NCBI RefSeq assembly: GCF_900114835.1
Contig: NZ_FOUJ01000003.1
Span: 358,434 to 422,433 of the forward strand
Source: Methanolobus profundi
Lineage (GTDB): Archaea > Halobacteriota > Methanosarcinia > Methanosarcinales > Methanosarcinaceae
Reading direction: 5' to 3'
Length of the DNA: 64,000 nucleotides
The translations under genes were made by a program, and so were the position numbers. A model generated the notes under the pieces. It did not search any database, had not been told where the DNA came from, and was given only the letters and a program-made list of their open reading frames with translations. Of the stretch, positions 1 through 9,446 are shown in pieces (positions within the stretch are counted from its first letter, which is position 1; each line of letters starts with the position of its first letter).

Positions 1-1225
1 AGTCACCATTATGCCTGGTCTCATCAGCACGAACATCGAACTGCTCATTGATAGCAGCTTCTGCAAGCATCTCAGAATCTTCTATCAAAGCCTGGACCGC
101 ATCGATACACTGATTGAGATTATCTTTTATAGCGTTGAAATCACCATTATATTCCGCTGTGATCTTTTCAGGTATGTCACCTTTGGAGATACTGGCAACA
201 TAATCAGCAGTCATATTGAGCGGATCAATAAGTGCATCAAATGCACCATTTACTGTACCAACAGCTTCCTGGAAAAGACCATTGAACTTTGTAGGATCGA
301 CCCTGTAATCAAGCTTTCCTGCTTCAGCAGCATGTCCAAGTTCAATGAACTCATCGGCCATTCCTTTGACGGTTTCCATGAGGCCGACTGTGTATGGTAA
401 AAGCTTATCGTTCTCAGAGCGTTTACCAGCCTGTTTATATCTTGGAAGGTCACTGAAGTCACCTCTTGCCATGAACTCGAATGTACGCTGTATGTTGAGC
501 AATCTGTTACGAACCTCGTTCACAGCATAGGAATTGTCCTTGAAGATGCCGTTATATTCACCTTCGACACCGGTCTCAAAGTCATTGACAGCCAGTTTAA
601 GAAGGATATCTGTACTTTCATTCAGTGGTTTTGCAATTGAATCAAGAGTATTATTAAGGTTCTCTATGATAGTCCTGAACTCACCGCCATGACGTGTTGC
701 GTCGGCGCGCATGTCCACTCTGCCTTCGGAACCTGCTATTGCAATACTTTCTGAATCCTCAAGAAGAGCATTGATAGCATCAACACAGATGTTCAGATTG
801 TTCTTGAAATCATTATAGTCGCCCTTGAATTCCTTTGTGATCTTAGGTGGGATATCTCCCTTTGAAAGACGATCCACATATTTAGAAGCTGCAGTGAACG
901 GTCTGATAATAGAATCAAGCATTTTGTTGATCCCCAGAACAAGGTCTTTGAAATCACCTTCGAATTTCTCAGGGTCAGCACGAACATCAAGCTTACCTAC
1001 AATAGCAGAATCGACAAGTATATTGATCTGATCTGAAAGCTTTTTCTGTTCATCTACCTCATTCTTCCATCCGGTAGCCTTGTCCAAAAAAGCATTAAAA
1101 GCAACTGATACTTCCTTTTCTGTTCCACTGGAAGCAAGGCTGAGCCGTGACCCCGCATTCCCAGACTCGATCGATCTTAAGACATCAAGCATTTCATTAT
1201 AAAATTTCTGGTTTTTCCCTAACAT
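1..1225 (-). CDS. Poly-HAMP methyl-accepting chemotaxis-like protein, C-terminus cut by window edge
   Basis: The frame is open from an ATG at 1225 to the window edge (about 408 residues). It begins MLGKNQKFYNEML behind the ribosome site GGGTGAAAAC. No transmembrane segment is visible. The visible part consists of HAMP-like repeats: two have the signature SKGDIPxKIT...GDxN and several have DxRADxxRHxGDF. These closely match the repeats of the next gene upstream (1903-5757), so the two are tandem paralogues. By analogy it should be a cytoplasmic receptor with a C-terminal signalling hairpin, but that part lies outside the window and is inferred. Promoter sequence and start context are also shared with the paralogue. 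Confidence 0.85.
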   Translation of the reverse strand, partial: MLGKNQKFYNEMLDVLRSIESGNAGSRLSLASSGTEKEVSVAFNAFLDKATGWKNEVDEQKKLSDQINILVDSAIVGKLDVRADPEKFEGDFKDLVLGINKMLDSIIRPFTAASKYVDRLSKGDIPPKITKEFKGDYNDFKNNLNICVDAINALLEDSESIAIAGSEGRVDMRADATRHGGEFRTIIENLNNTLDSIAKPLNESTDILLKLAVNDFETGVEGEYNGIFKDNSYAVNEVRNRLLNIQRTFEFMARGDFSDLPRYKQAGKRSENDKLLPYTVGLMETVKGMADEFIELGHAAEAGKLDYRVDPTKFNGLFQEAVGTVNGAFDALIDPLNMTADYVASISKGDIPEKITAEYNGDFNAIKDNLNQCIDAVQALIEDSEMLAEAAINEQFDVRADETRHNGD

Positions 1226-1530
1226 GTTTTCACCCTACAACATCAAAATTGACGGTTTAGTAAGTTTAACATTTGCACACATAACCACATTAAATTACAC
1301 TCAAGCATACAATTCAGTATAATTATAATTAGGCAGAGTTAAAGATGCATTTAATTATATAAAAATATATCATTGGAAAATATATGAAGTTTTTCATCAT
1401 AATATTTTCTATAAATATCATACAAATGAAAAATGAGAGGCTGATAAAAAAAGTAAATGGAAACGGAAGGATAATGAACTAAGATCACTCCTTCCTGATA
1501 GCCATATACCACAATGAAAAACTGCCATCC
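1226..1530. other. AT-rich intergenic region upstream of the first poly-HAMP gene
   Basis: This stretch has no credible ORF. It carries the leader (about 100 nt) and promoter of the minus-strand gene that starts at 1225. The rest is A/T-rich sequence with nothing recognisable. Confidence 0.6.
1350..1371 (-). promoter_or_regulatory. TATA-type promoter of the first poly-HAMP gene
   Basis: Written on the plus strand, the block TTTAATTATATAAA followed by ATATATC is almost the same as the block at 5867-5886 in front of the paralogue. The duplicates therefore seem to share a promoter. The distance to the start codon is about 125 bp. Confidence 0.55.
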
Positions 1531-1791
1531 TTACACAAGAACAGCGCTCATCTCCTCGTTCTCTTCCTCGGTACTATCCTGGTCCACCTGATCAGTTGAT
1601 ACCGAACATTTGTCCAGTATGAACTCATCATAAACACAGATATGGTCCATAAGTCCATGTAGTTCTGTAAAATTATGGTTTCAATTATTTGGAGTGACCT
1701 GAATGCATACAGAAAGATTGTCAGTTTCTTCCACATAAAAGGCCATTTGGAACTTACATTCAAACGTGACTGACGAGGGTCAAATTGTCAT
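1531..1791 (-). pseudogene. Degenerate small gene with two in-frame TGA codons
   Basis: Reading from ATG 1791 gives 86 codons before TAA at 1531, interrupted by TGA at codon 4 (1782-1780) and TGA at 1683-1681. Apart from these the frame looks protein-like: it includes VTFECKFQMAFYVEETDN, then HNFTELHGLMDHICVYDE and an acidic tail ending EEMSAVLV. Both TGA codons would be CGA (Arg) after a single transition. Other genes in the window use TGA as a normal stop, so recoding is unlikely. I do not recognise the family. Decay is the simplest reading. Confidence 0.4.
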
Positions 1792-1812
1792 GATGAACAG
1801 AATAATTTTAAA

Positions 1813-1840
1813 AATATGAAAATGCCCCATGTCTGGGGCA
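1813..1840 (-). terminator. Hairpin terminator after the second poly-HAMP gene
   Basis: On the minus strand GCCCCA-GACA-TGGGGC (1839-1824) forms a 6-bp GC stem, followed by TTTTCATATTTTT. It lies about 65 nt beyond the stop codon at 1903. Confidence 0.6.
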
Positions 1841-1902
1841 CAAACAAAAAGCTCTTTGCAGTTTTCTTATCTGCTACATTGAGCATCAAGAAAGAGATTT
1901 TA

Positions 1903-4900
1903 TCATATCAGCGCTGCCTTATCAATATCATTGATCATTGAAGGTCCATTTATATCAGAACCACTGATCATTCTATAATCAGCACCTGACTGAGTACACA
2001 TATTCTCTTCGACCCTGAACTTGTCCACGAGTGATTTCATCTCCTTTGCAATATCAGCCAGGCTATCTGCAGAGTTTGCAAGTTCATGCAATGAAGATGT
2101 CTGTTCCTGAACCGCTGCAGATGTTTCCTCTGTACCTGCTGCTGTCTCTTCGGATATTGATGCAACCTCTTCAACAGAAGACGCGATCTCTTCCATTGCT
2201 GCAGACTGCTCTTCAGAAGCTGCTGCAATATCTGTGACCATCTTTGTTATGCTATCAACAGAAACGATTATGTTCTCGATCTCACTGACAGCCGTGTTCA
2301 GGGACTCTGCTCCCTTTGAAACTTCTTCGGTGCCCATTTCCATGGCAGTGACAGCTTCACCGGTACCGGATTGTATCTCCTGTATCAGATCAGCGATCTG
2401 TTTTGCAGCATTACCTGAATCTTCGGCAAGCTTTCTTACCTCATCTGCAACAACAGCGAAACCACGTCCATGCTCACCGGCCCTTGCAGCTTCTATCGCT
2501 GCATTGAGAGCAAGAAGATTTGTCTGGTCTGCAATGTTGGTAATAAGGTTCACGATCTCATCGATCCTTCTGGATTTATCTTCAAGGTTATTGATCGAAC
2601 TTGCTGACTTTGAAACAGCCAGACTGATCCCTTCCATCTTATTCAGAAGATCAGTGGTGACCCCTCCAAGATCTGCCATTTTCTTGTTAGATTCACTGGC
2701 ATAGTCTGCAGCACTCTGTGAGTTACTTGCAACTTCCTGTATCGTCTGTGTCATGTGCTGCATGGTACGTGATACTTCTTCAGTCTTTACAGACTGTTCC
2801 TGCGAGCCTCGTGATATCTCTTCAACAGTACCGGAAACCTCTGCTGCTGAGGTCGTTACCTGTGTGGTGGCTGCAGACATACTGGCAGCAGTGTTCACGA
2901 CCATATCGGACACCCTCTTTACATGGCATACTATATCATTTAATGAGGATCTTGCATTTTCAATACCATCAGTGAGCTGGCCGAACTCTCCAACACCCTG
3001 TACAGATACACAACGTGTAAGGTTATCATTTGCTATTTCCCCAAGGACCATACTGCTATCTTTAATTAGAGCCTGAAGATCGTCTCCGAAAGAATTCAAC
3101 TTATTTGCAACATTATTGAACTCCCCATGCATTTCTGAGGTGATCCTGAAACCAAGGTTACCTTCTGAAAAGGCGTCTATAACAGTACATGCTTCCTCGA
3201 ACGGATCAACAATAGCATCAAGTGTCCTGTTCACACCATCAACGATCCTGTAGAAATCACCACCATGCTTTGAAGCATCTGCCCTCACGGATAACTGACC
3301 ATTGATACCAGCTTCTGCAAGCATCTGTGAATCATCCACAAGTGCATTGATAGCATCGATACAGAGGTTGATATTATTCTTGATCTCGTTGAAATCACCA
3401 TAGTAGGCGTCAGTGATATGTGCAGGAATATCTCCTTTTGAGATCCTGTCTATGTACTCTGCAGCTACATTCAGCGGAGAGATGACGGAGTCAAAAGCTG
3501 TATTCACATCCACAATAACCTCTTCATACGCACCTTCAAATCCTGATGGATCTGCTCTCTGGTCAAGCTTACCTTCTTCCACTGCTGCACCAAGTTCAAC
3601 GAACTGGTCCACAAGACCCTGTATGCTTTCCATCATCCTGGTGTATGCAGGCATGAACTCATCGTTATCAGATCTCTTACCTATGCCCCTGTATACATCG
3701 AGCATCTGCAAATCACCTGCAGCTATCTGCTTAGTAGTGTTCTGAATAACTACATTATGATCAAGAGACTCATTGGTGGCCCTTGTGATCTCCCCGAATA
3801 TGCCCTGGTATTCATTCTCGACCCGGACAGTAAAATCATTGACACTCATATTCTGAAGTACATCGTTACACTCTACAAGTGCACCCAGACCATCGATACA
3901 ATGATTGAGGTTGTTCTTGATCTCATTGAAGTCACCTCTGTACTCATCAGTTATCCTGTCAGGTATCTCACCCTTGGATATCCTGTCAACATATTCTGCT
4001 GCAACGTTCAAAGGACCGATGAAAGCATCAAGGGTTGCGTTTATTGCATCGACTATATCCCTTGGGTTCCCTTCGAACTTACTTGCATCTGCACGTGCAT
4101 CGAGCTTTCCATTGACTGCTGCATCTGAGAGCTGAAGTACTTCTTTGGTAACATTCACTTCAGAGGTCATGTCCATGACATATTCAAGACCTCCGATTAT
4201 CTCTCCTTCACTGTTCTTTAAAGGAGTTGCAGTGTAACGGATAGGCAGTTCACCAGAAGGAAGATGGGCTACAGTATCTGCAGAGGAGATACTACCATCT
4301 TTCATAGCCCTTGCAACACGACATTCCTCTGTGTTACAGTGAGGAGTATTGAACAGGTCATAACACTTCATACCAGTACATTCAGCAGTTGACTTGCCTA
4401 CCGCATTTGCACCTGCCGGATTGATGAAAGATACATTGAACTCTTTGTCCACGGCCATGACAGGTGCAGGTATCCTGTTAAGGAGCTCGACCTTTGAACC
4501 TGAATCATCAAGAGCATTCTTTATCTCGGTCTGGTCCATGAATATCTCAAGGGAACCTATGACCTTGCCTTCTCTGTCCTTCAGTGGAACACCACTACAA
4601 TTGATAGAAACATCCTGTCCAAGATCAGCAACCGCTTCCCCGTGTTCTATATTCTGCGTGATCATTGACCTTGTACATACACAATTATCAGTCTTGCAGA
4701 CATTTGTCTTGTAGTGATCATAACATTTTGTTCCCAGCATGACATTTGATGCAAGACCTGCAGCTTCTGCAGCCTTGCTGTTGACATAATTGACATTGTA
4801 GTCCCTGTCGATGATCATGAAAGGAACGGGGATACTATCTATATGTCCCACAAGTGTGGCGACAACATCATTCATACCTTCCACAAGCCTGGCGTATTCC

Positions 4901-5757
4901 CCACTGAACTTGGCGGTGTTGCCTCTTGTACTAAGCTTACCTTCTATTGCCGCATCTGTTAGGAACTCGGCCTCTTCCAATAAGGAATTGATAGAATCGA
5001 TACAAAGATTGAGGTTGTTCTTGATCTCATTGAAATCACCACTGTATGAGTCAGTGATCTTTGGAGGAATGTCTCCCTTTGAGATGCGGTCGATGTATTC
5101 GGCAGCTACGTTCAATGGACCTATGAAAGCGTCAAGACAACTGTTCACACCTTCCACTACTTTTCTGAAATCACCACTATGCCTGCCGGAATCTGCACGA
5201 GTGTCCAGACGTCCCTCAACACCAGCCTGTGCGAGCATCACAGCATCATCAACAAGTGAATTGATAGCATCGATACACATGTTAAGATTGTTCTTGATCT
5301 CATTGAAATCCCCTTTGTATTCATCTGTGATCTTCTCAGGAATGTCTCCTTTGGAGATACGGTCGATGTATTCGGCAGAAACGTTCAATGGACCCATTAC
5401 AGCATCAAGAAGTTGATTTATGCCACCAAGCACTCTGTTACAGTGACCGGTATATCCGGAGACATCACCACGAATGTCAAGTTTACCTTCAACTACCGCA
5501 TCGATAAGTTTGAGCACTTCACTGGCAAGTTGCTGATTCTGAACTTCTTCATCTTCTTTTTGAGTAAGTATCTCATTTTTTTGAGCTAATTCATTTTTCA
5601 ATGATATGTATTCGTCAAGTAAACCATTAAAGGATTGAGCGACTTTTCCATTAAAAGTACCATCCTTTGCAGACAACCTGGCATCTACATCTCCATTTTT
5701 CACAGTATCAATAACAGCAATAATTTCAGATCCGATCCTATCATTCATTCCTAGCAT
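1903..5757 (-). CDS. Cytoplasmic methyl-accepting chemotaxis protein with poly-HAMP repeats and two cysteine-rich PAS domains
   Basis: This is a 1284-residue soluble receptor with no transmembrane segment. HAMP-like repeats come first; the signature EYxDRISKGxIP occurs four times across the protein. Two PAS domains (about residues 305-410 and 425-535) interrupt the array. Each carries a cysteine set of the form KCYDxxxTxxC-x4-C (345/354/359/361 and 465/474/479), suggesting a metal, haem or redox sensor. The last 300 residues form the methyl-accepting coiled coil, with the conserved tip [20 protein letters not shown]. The ATG at 5757 follows GGGTGAAATT and gives the same MLG start as the paralogue; a frame extension of 13 residues upstream has no ribosome site. 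It probably signals to a CheA array. Its ligand is unknown. Confidence 0.9.
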   Translation of the reverse strand: MLGMNDRIGSEIIAVIDTVKNGDVDARLSAKDGTFNGKVAQSFNGLLDEYISLKNELAQKNEILTQKEDEEVQNQQLASEVLKLIDAVVEGKLDIRGDVSGYTGHCNRVLGGINQLLDAVMGPLNVSAEYIDRISKGDIPEKITDEYKGDFNEIKNNLNMCIDAINSLVDDAVMLAQAGVEGRLDTRADSGRHSGDFRKVVEGVNSCLDAFIGPLNVAAEYIDRISKGDIPPKITDSYSGDFNEIKNNLNLCIDSINSLLEEAEFLTDAAIEGKLSTRGNTAKFSGEYARLVEGMNDVVATLVGHIDSIPVPFMIIDRDYNVNYVNSKAAEAAGLASNVMLGTKCYDHYKTNVCKTDNCVCTRSMITQNIEHGEAVADLGQDVSINCSGVPLKDREGKVIGSLEIFMDQTEIKNALDDSGSKVELLNRIPAPVMAVDKEFNVSFINPAGANAVGKSTAECTGMKCYDLFNTPHCNTEECRVARAMKDGSISSADTVAHLPSGELPIRYTATPLKNSEGEIIGGLEYVMDMTSEVNVTKEVLQLSDAAVNGKLDARADASKFEGNPRDIVDAINATLDAFIGPLNVAAEYVDRISKGEIPDRITDEYRGDFNEIKNNLNHCIDGLGALVECNDVLQNMSVNDFTVRVENEYQGIFGEITRATNESLDHNVVIQNTTKQIAAGDLQMLDVYRGIGKRSDNDEFMPAYTRMMESIQGLVDQFVELGAAVEEGKLDQRADPSGFEGAYEEVIVDVNTAFDSVISPLNVAAEYIDRISKGDIPAHITDAYYGDFNEIKNNINLCIDAINALVDDSQMLAEAGINGQLSVRADASKHGGDFYRIVDGVNRTLDAIVDPFEEACTVIDAFSEGNLGFRITSEMHGEFNNVANKLNSFGDDLQALIKDSSMVLGEIANDNLTRCVSVQGVGEFGQLTDGIENARSSLNDIVCHVKRVSDMVVNTAASMSAATTQVTTSAAEVSGTVEEISRGSQEQSVKTEEVSRTMQHMTQTIQEVASNSQSAADYASESNKKMADLGGVTTDLLNKMEGISLAVSKSASSINNLEDKSRRIDEIVNLITNIADQTNLLALNAAIEAARAGEHGRGFAVVADEVRKLAEDSGNAAKQIADLIQEIQSGTGEAVTAMEMGTEEVSKGAESLNTAVSEIENIIVSVDSITKMVTDIAAASEEQSAAMEEIASSVEEVASISEETAAGTEETSAAVQEQTSSLHELANSADSLADIAKEMKSLVDKFRVEENMCTQSGADYRMISGSDINGPSMINDIDKAALI

Positions 5758-5866
5758 AATTTCACCCACCGTTGTAGTGAGCTGCTTCAAACACAAAATG
5801 TGAGGTTATTGCACGGGCATCACATATATGAGTGGCAGCTTTGCATTGCAAAAGGATATTATAGAG

Positions 5867-5886
5867 TTTAATTATATAAATATATC
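5867..5886 (-). promoter_or_regulatory. TATA-type promoter of the second poly-HAMP gene
   Basis: The plus-strand text TTTAATTATATAAATATATC matches the element at 1350-1371 except for two extra bases there. It lies about 110 bp upstream of the ATG at 5757, in the divergent region shared with the HTH-PAS gene. Confidence 0.55.
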
Positions 5887-6028
5887 TACAATATAAAATT
5901 ATCTAGCCACTTTCGTACTATTGAATGAACAAATGGACAATATTAGTTATGTATTTGCAAATGGTCTACATACCACTATCAACAGGTCCGTTAACTATAT
6001 ATGATCCCCAACGATATGAAGTATATAA

Positions 6029-7471
6029 ATGGAAATATATAACGAGGAAACCACCAGAATAAAAGAAGTCCTCAGATCAAATCCCAGAGGGCTCAGTGTC
6101 ACTGATATTTCCAGAAGTATAGGGACTAATAGAAATACAGTAGCAAAATACCTTGAGATACTCAGGATCAGCGGACACGTTGAGATGGATTCCATAGGGA
6201 CCGCAAAAGTATATTTCCTCTCTCAGAGAGTTCCCGTTTCTACTTTACTTGACTTTTCCTCGGACTACATTATAGTAATAGATAGTGAACGTAGAGTAGT
6301 CCAGACAAATGATAAATTTGCAGAGATCATCGGGCTCCCTAAAGATGAGATTATCCGAAGGCTTATAGATGACATCCTTCCCCCAATGATATCAAATAAA
6401 ACATTGCTTGAAAAGATAGATAATGCCATGAAGGGAGAAGAAACAGTTGAAATGGCTGATATCATAATAAATAATGAGCTCTGGTTCCTGAAAACAAAAC
6501 TTATACCTTCCACATTTGATGATGGAGGATCTGGTGTAACACTTATAATGGAGAACATAACCGAAGAGATCAACAACCAGAATTCACTGAGAGAGCAACA
6601 AAAAAAGCTGGAAGAACTTGTTTCCAAAAGAACAGCTGATCTCGAAAGAACCAATAAGATGCTCCAAAATGAAATTATTGAAAGAAAAAAGATGGAAGAA
6701 AAACTTCAGGAAGAATATTCAAAGACCCAGAACTATCTGGATGTTGCCGGAGTACTTATTATAGTGCTGGACGAAAATGGAAAGTGCACACTTATAAATA
6801 AGAAAGGAACTGAGATCATTGGTTGCAAGAGCGAAGATGTGATCGGGAAAGACTTTATTGATACTTTCATAGAGGAAGGACAAAAGAAAAAAGTACAGCA
6901 AAAATGTCAGGAGCTACTGAAGGATGATATAGAGATCAACTGTGAAAGCACTATAGTCACACCTTCTGGAGAAAAGAAACTGATCAGCTGGACGAACGTA
7001 TCTTTAAAGGACAAAAATGGAAAGGTCATAGGATTTATTGCATCCGGTAAGAACATCACTGAACAAAGAGAGATCGAAGAGAAACTTAAGGAAAGCGAGA
7101 AGAAATACAGACTCCTTGCAGACAACACACTTGACAGCATATGGAAAATGGATGAGAATCTTGTTTTCACTTATGCAAATCCGGCTACAATAAATATAAT
7201 AGACATTGGATCGGAAGACCTGGTTGGAACAAGACTTAGTGACCATTTCCCCATGTCAGAGACTGAGAAAATGCTGATGATCATGGGTCCCAAGATCAAG
7301 AACGGTGAGAACAAAGAATTCACACGAATGGAAACTGCCATGTATGACAGGAAAAAGAACCTTGTACCCATAGAGATCTACGCAAAGGTAATTTTTGATG
7401 AGAATGGAAAGTTTCAGGGATTACAGGGAACTACAAGAAGAATATCAAATAAAGAGAGAACAAACAAATGA
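6029..7471 (+). CDS. HTH and multi-PAS sensory regulator
   Basis: The protein has 480 residues. A winged helix-turn-helix lies in the first 65 residues (LSVTDISRSIGTNRNTVAKYLEIL). It is followed by one PAS domain, a long coiled coil (about 190-235) and two more PAS domains (about 235-355 and 360-475). No histidine kinase or output ATPase domain follows, so it looks like a one-component DNA-binding sensor rather than a kinase. Cofactors and targets are unknown. It is divergent from the poly-HAMP receptor across 271 bp, which invites the idea that it controls the receptor. A TATA-like ACTATATATG at about 5995 would give a very short leader. Confidence 0.8.
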   Translation: MEIYNEETTRIKEVLRSNPRGLSVTDISRSIGTNRNTVAKYLEILRISGHVEMDSIGTAKVYFLSQRVPVSTLLDFSSDYIIVIDSERRVVQTNDKFAEIIGLPKDEIIRRLIDDILPPMISNKTLLEKIDNAMKGEETVEMADIIINNELWFLKTKLIPSTFDDGGSGVTLIMENITEEINNQNSLREQQKKLEELVSKRTADLERTNKMLQNEIIERKKMEEKLQEEYSKTQNYLDVAGVLIIVLDENGKCTLINKKGTEIIGCKSEDVIGKDFIDTFIEEGQKKKVQQKCQELLKDDIEINCESTIVTPSGEKKLISWTNVSLKDKNGKVIGFIASGKNITEQREIEEKLKESEKKYRLLADNTLDSIWKMDENLVFTYANPATINIIDIGSEDLVGTRLSDHFPMSETEKMLMIMGPKIKNGENKEFTRMETAMYDRKKNLVPIEIYAKVIFDENGKFQGLQGTTRRISNKERTNK

Positions 7472-7578
7472 ACATGTTGCTTTGCTCAAAATAAGAAAAC
7501 TTACCTTTAACATTTAAATTTAAATTATATTTAGCCTCTTGATCACTTTTTTAAATAGAGTTCTTTTAACTGTAGTTG

Positions 7579-7588
7579 CTATATAAAC
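7579..7588 (+). promoter_or_regulatory. TATA box of the pycB-pycA operon
   Basis: CTATATAAAC is a good archaeal TATA match. Transcription would begin near 7608, giving a leader of about 100 nt before pycB. Confidence 0.5.
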
Positions 7589-7635
7589 GCTCACCAGAAA
7601 CTACATAAAAGAACATGATATATAGAATACAATTC

Positions 7636-7656
7636 CATCTGACACGGAGTTAGATG
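7636..7656. promoter_or_regulatory. Inverted repeat, candidate BirA operator
   Basis: CATCTGA, a 7-nt spacer, then TTAGATG: arms of 7 nt with one mismatch. It sits about 28 bp after the predicted start of pyc transcription. The BirA protein encoded downstream has a DNA-binding domain, which makes autoregulation of the biotin-enzyme operon plausible. The assignment is inference. Confidence 0.3.
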
Positions 7657-7708
7657 ATTCTCTATTATAATAATCATTCATGATCATACAGATTCCCGGA
7701 GGATTCCC

Positions 7709-9436
7709 ATGAAAGTAAAAATAACCGAAACTATTCTTCGAGATGCGCATCAATCTCTCATTGCTACCAGAATGCGCACCCGCAACATGCTTCCTATTGT
7801 TGATAAGCTTGACGAAGTAGGATATTATTCTCTTGAGATGTGGGGCGGTGCAACATTTGACAGTTCCATCAGATACCTCAATGAGGATCCATGGGAAAGA
7901 CTGAGAGAACTTAAAAAACATATGAAAGAGACCCCTGCACAGATGCTTCTCAGGGGACAGAACCTGGTAGGGTACAGGCACTATTCCGATGATGTTGTAG
8001 AAAAGTTCGTGAAGAAAGCCTACGAGAACGGAATTGATATCTTCAGGGTCTTCGATGCTGTAAACGATGTTCGTAACATGGAAAAGGCCATCACAGTGGC
8101 AAAGAAGGAAGGGGCACATGTACAGGGTACCATCGCATACACCATCAGTCCTGTTCACACTATTGACAAATATGTCGAGCTTGCAACCAGTCTTGCAGAA
8201 CTTGAATGTGATTCGATCTGCATCAAGGATATGGCAGGTCTTATCTCACCACAACAGGCATACGACCTGGTAAAAGCACTTAAAGCAGAGGTCAATCTCC
8301 CTGTGGACCTGCATGCACACTGTACATCAGGAATGGCACCAATGAGCTACACTGCAGCATGCAGAGCAGGTGTTGACATTCTTGACACAGCACTTTCCCC
8401 ATTCGCATGGGGAACATCACAGCCACCAACAGAATCTATTGTGGCTTCACTTGCAGAGACAAAACGTTCTACAGGACTTGACCTTGAGCTTATCTCTGAG
8501 ATATCACAGTATTTCAAGGAGATCAAGGAACAATACCGCTGCATACTCGACCCGATCTCAGAACAGATCGACACCAATGTATTGCTCTACCAGATACCAG
8601 GAGGTATGCTCTCAAACCTTGTGTCCCAGCTCAAGGAGCAGGATGCACTCGATAAGTTCGATGAGGTCCTCAAGGAAATGCCACAGGTACGCAAAGAGCT
8701 TGGATATCCACCACTTGTCACACCTACAAGTCAGATAGTAGGTACACAGGCAGTGCTCAATGTGCTGATGGGCGAAAGATACAAGGTAATTCCAAAGGAA
8801 GTCAAGGACTATGTTCGCGGACTTTACGGAAGACCACCACAGGCGATCAGCGCCGAGATAATCGCAAAGATAATCGGTGACGAAGAGCCTATCACCTGCA
8901 GACCTGCAGACCTTATCCAGCCGGAATATGAGAAGGCTAAGAAGGAAGCAGAGGAAATGGGGATCGTGAGCAAGGAAGAGGATATCCTTACATATGCACT
9001 TTATCCTGCAATAGCACCTGCATTCCTCAAGGGTGAGCTTGAAGAAGAGGAACTTACTCCGATAATGGAGAAGAAAAACCCATGTGCTACCCCTGACCTC
9101 TCTGGCATACCAACTGATTATGAGGTTGAGATCGATGGAGAGGTATTTGCTGTGAAGGTGAACCCTGTAGGCGGATCTGTCAAAGTAGTGTCAGCAGAAG
9201 AGAAGCCTTCCGCAGACTCAGTGGCAGGAGCTGTAACAAGTCACATGCAGGGAATGGTACTTTCCATTAAAGCGAAGATAGGAGACACCATCGAAGAAGG
9301 CGACACTGTCTGTGTCATCGAGGCCATGAAGATGGAGAATGCTATCCATGCACCACATGGCGGAACCGTGAAAGCTATACTTATAGCTGAAGGGGATGCA
9401 GTAAAGTCCGGCGATGTACTGATGAGTATAGAGTAG
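7709..9436 (+). CDS. pycB: Pyruvate carboxylase subunit B (carboxyltransferase and biotin carrier)
   Basis: The protein has 575 residues. It transfers carboxyl from carboxybiotin to pyruvate, giving oxaloacetate for the partial TCA pathway and amino-acid synthesis. The N-terminal TIM-barrel carboxyltransferase begins ITETILRDAHQSLIATRMRT, and the metal-site motif DLHAHCTSGM is visible near residue 198. A conserved carboxylase domain follows. The C-terminal biotinyl domain has EAMKMENAIHAP, with the acceptor lysine near residue 541. Archaeal enzymes split the function between two subunits, and pycA follows after 10 bp. The start is set by GGAGG seven bases before the ATG. Confidence 0.96.
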   Translation: MKVKITETILRDAHQSLIATRMRTRNMLPIVDKLDEVGYYSLEMWGGATFDSSIRYLNEDPWERLRELKKHMKETPAQMLLRGQNLVGYRHYSDDVVEKFVKKAYENGIDIFRVFDAVNDVRNMEKAITVAKKEGAHVQGTIAYTISPVHTIDKYVELATSLAELECDSICIKDMAGLISPQQAYDLVKALKAEVNLPVDLHAHCTSGMAPMSYTAACRAGVDILDTALSPFAWGTSQPPTESIVASLAETKRSTGLDLELISEISQYFKEIKEQYRCILDPISEQIDTNVLLYQIPGGMLSNLVSQLKEQDALDKFDEVLKEMPQVRKELGYPPLVTPTSQIVGTQAVLNVLMGERYKVIPKEVKDYVRGLYGRPPQAISAEIIAKIIGDEEPITCRPADLIQPEYEKAKKEAEEMGIVSKEEDILTYALYPAIAPAFLKGELEEEELTPIMEKKNPCATPDLSGIPTDYEVEIDGEVFAVKVNPVGGSVKVVSAEEKPSADSVAGAVTSHMQGMVLSIKAKIGDTIEEGDTVCVIEAMKMENAIHAPHGGTVKAILIAEGDAVKSGDVLMSIE

Positions 9437-9446
9437 GTGAGCCTGC

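Larger units (their letters stand above)
7472..7708. other. Intergenic region with the pyruvate carboxylase promoter and leader
   Basis: It contains a TATA element (7579-7588), an inverted repeat just downstream of the predicted transcription start (7636-7656), and a strong ribosome site GGAGG before the ATG at 7709. No ORF is credible here. Confidence 0.6.

Noticed and set aside
1548..1763. 71-codon minus-strand ORF in the gap between the receptors
   Set aside because: It is in a different frame from the protein-like degenerate gene and has an unusual composition and no ribosome site.
1531..1791. TGA codons as selenocysteine
   Set aside because: No sign of selenocysteine machinery is in the window, TGA ends other genes normally, and no catalytic context is known.
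4811..5416. 201-codon plus-strand ORF opposite the poly-HAMP receptor
   Set aside because: It is a shadow of the repeated codons of the real gene and repeats with the same period. No ribosome site is seen.
3300..5420. Direct DNA repeats resembling a CRISPR or satellite array
   Set aside because: They are in-frame coding repeats of HAMP modules with varying spacing; no identical short repeats with unique spacers exist.
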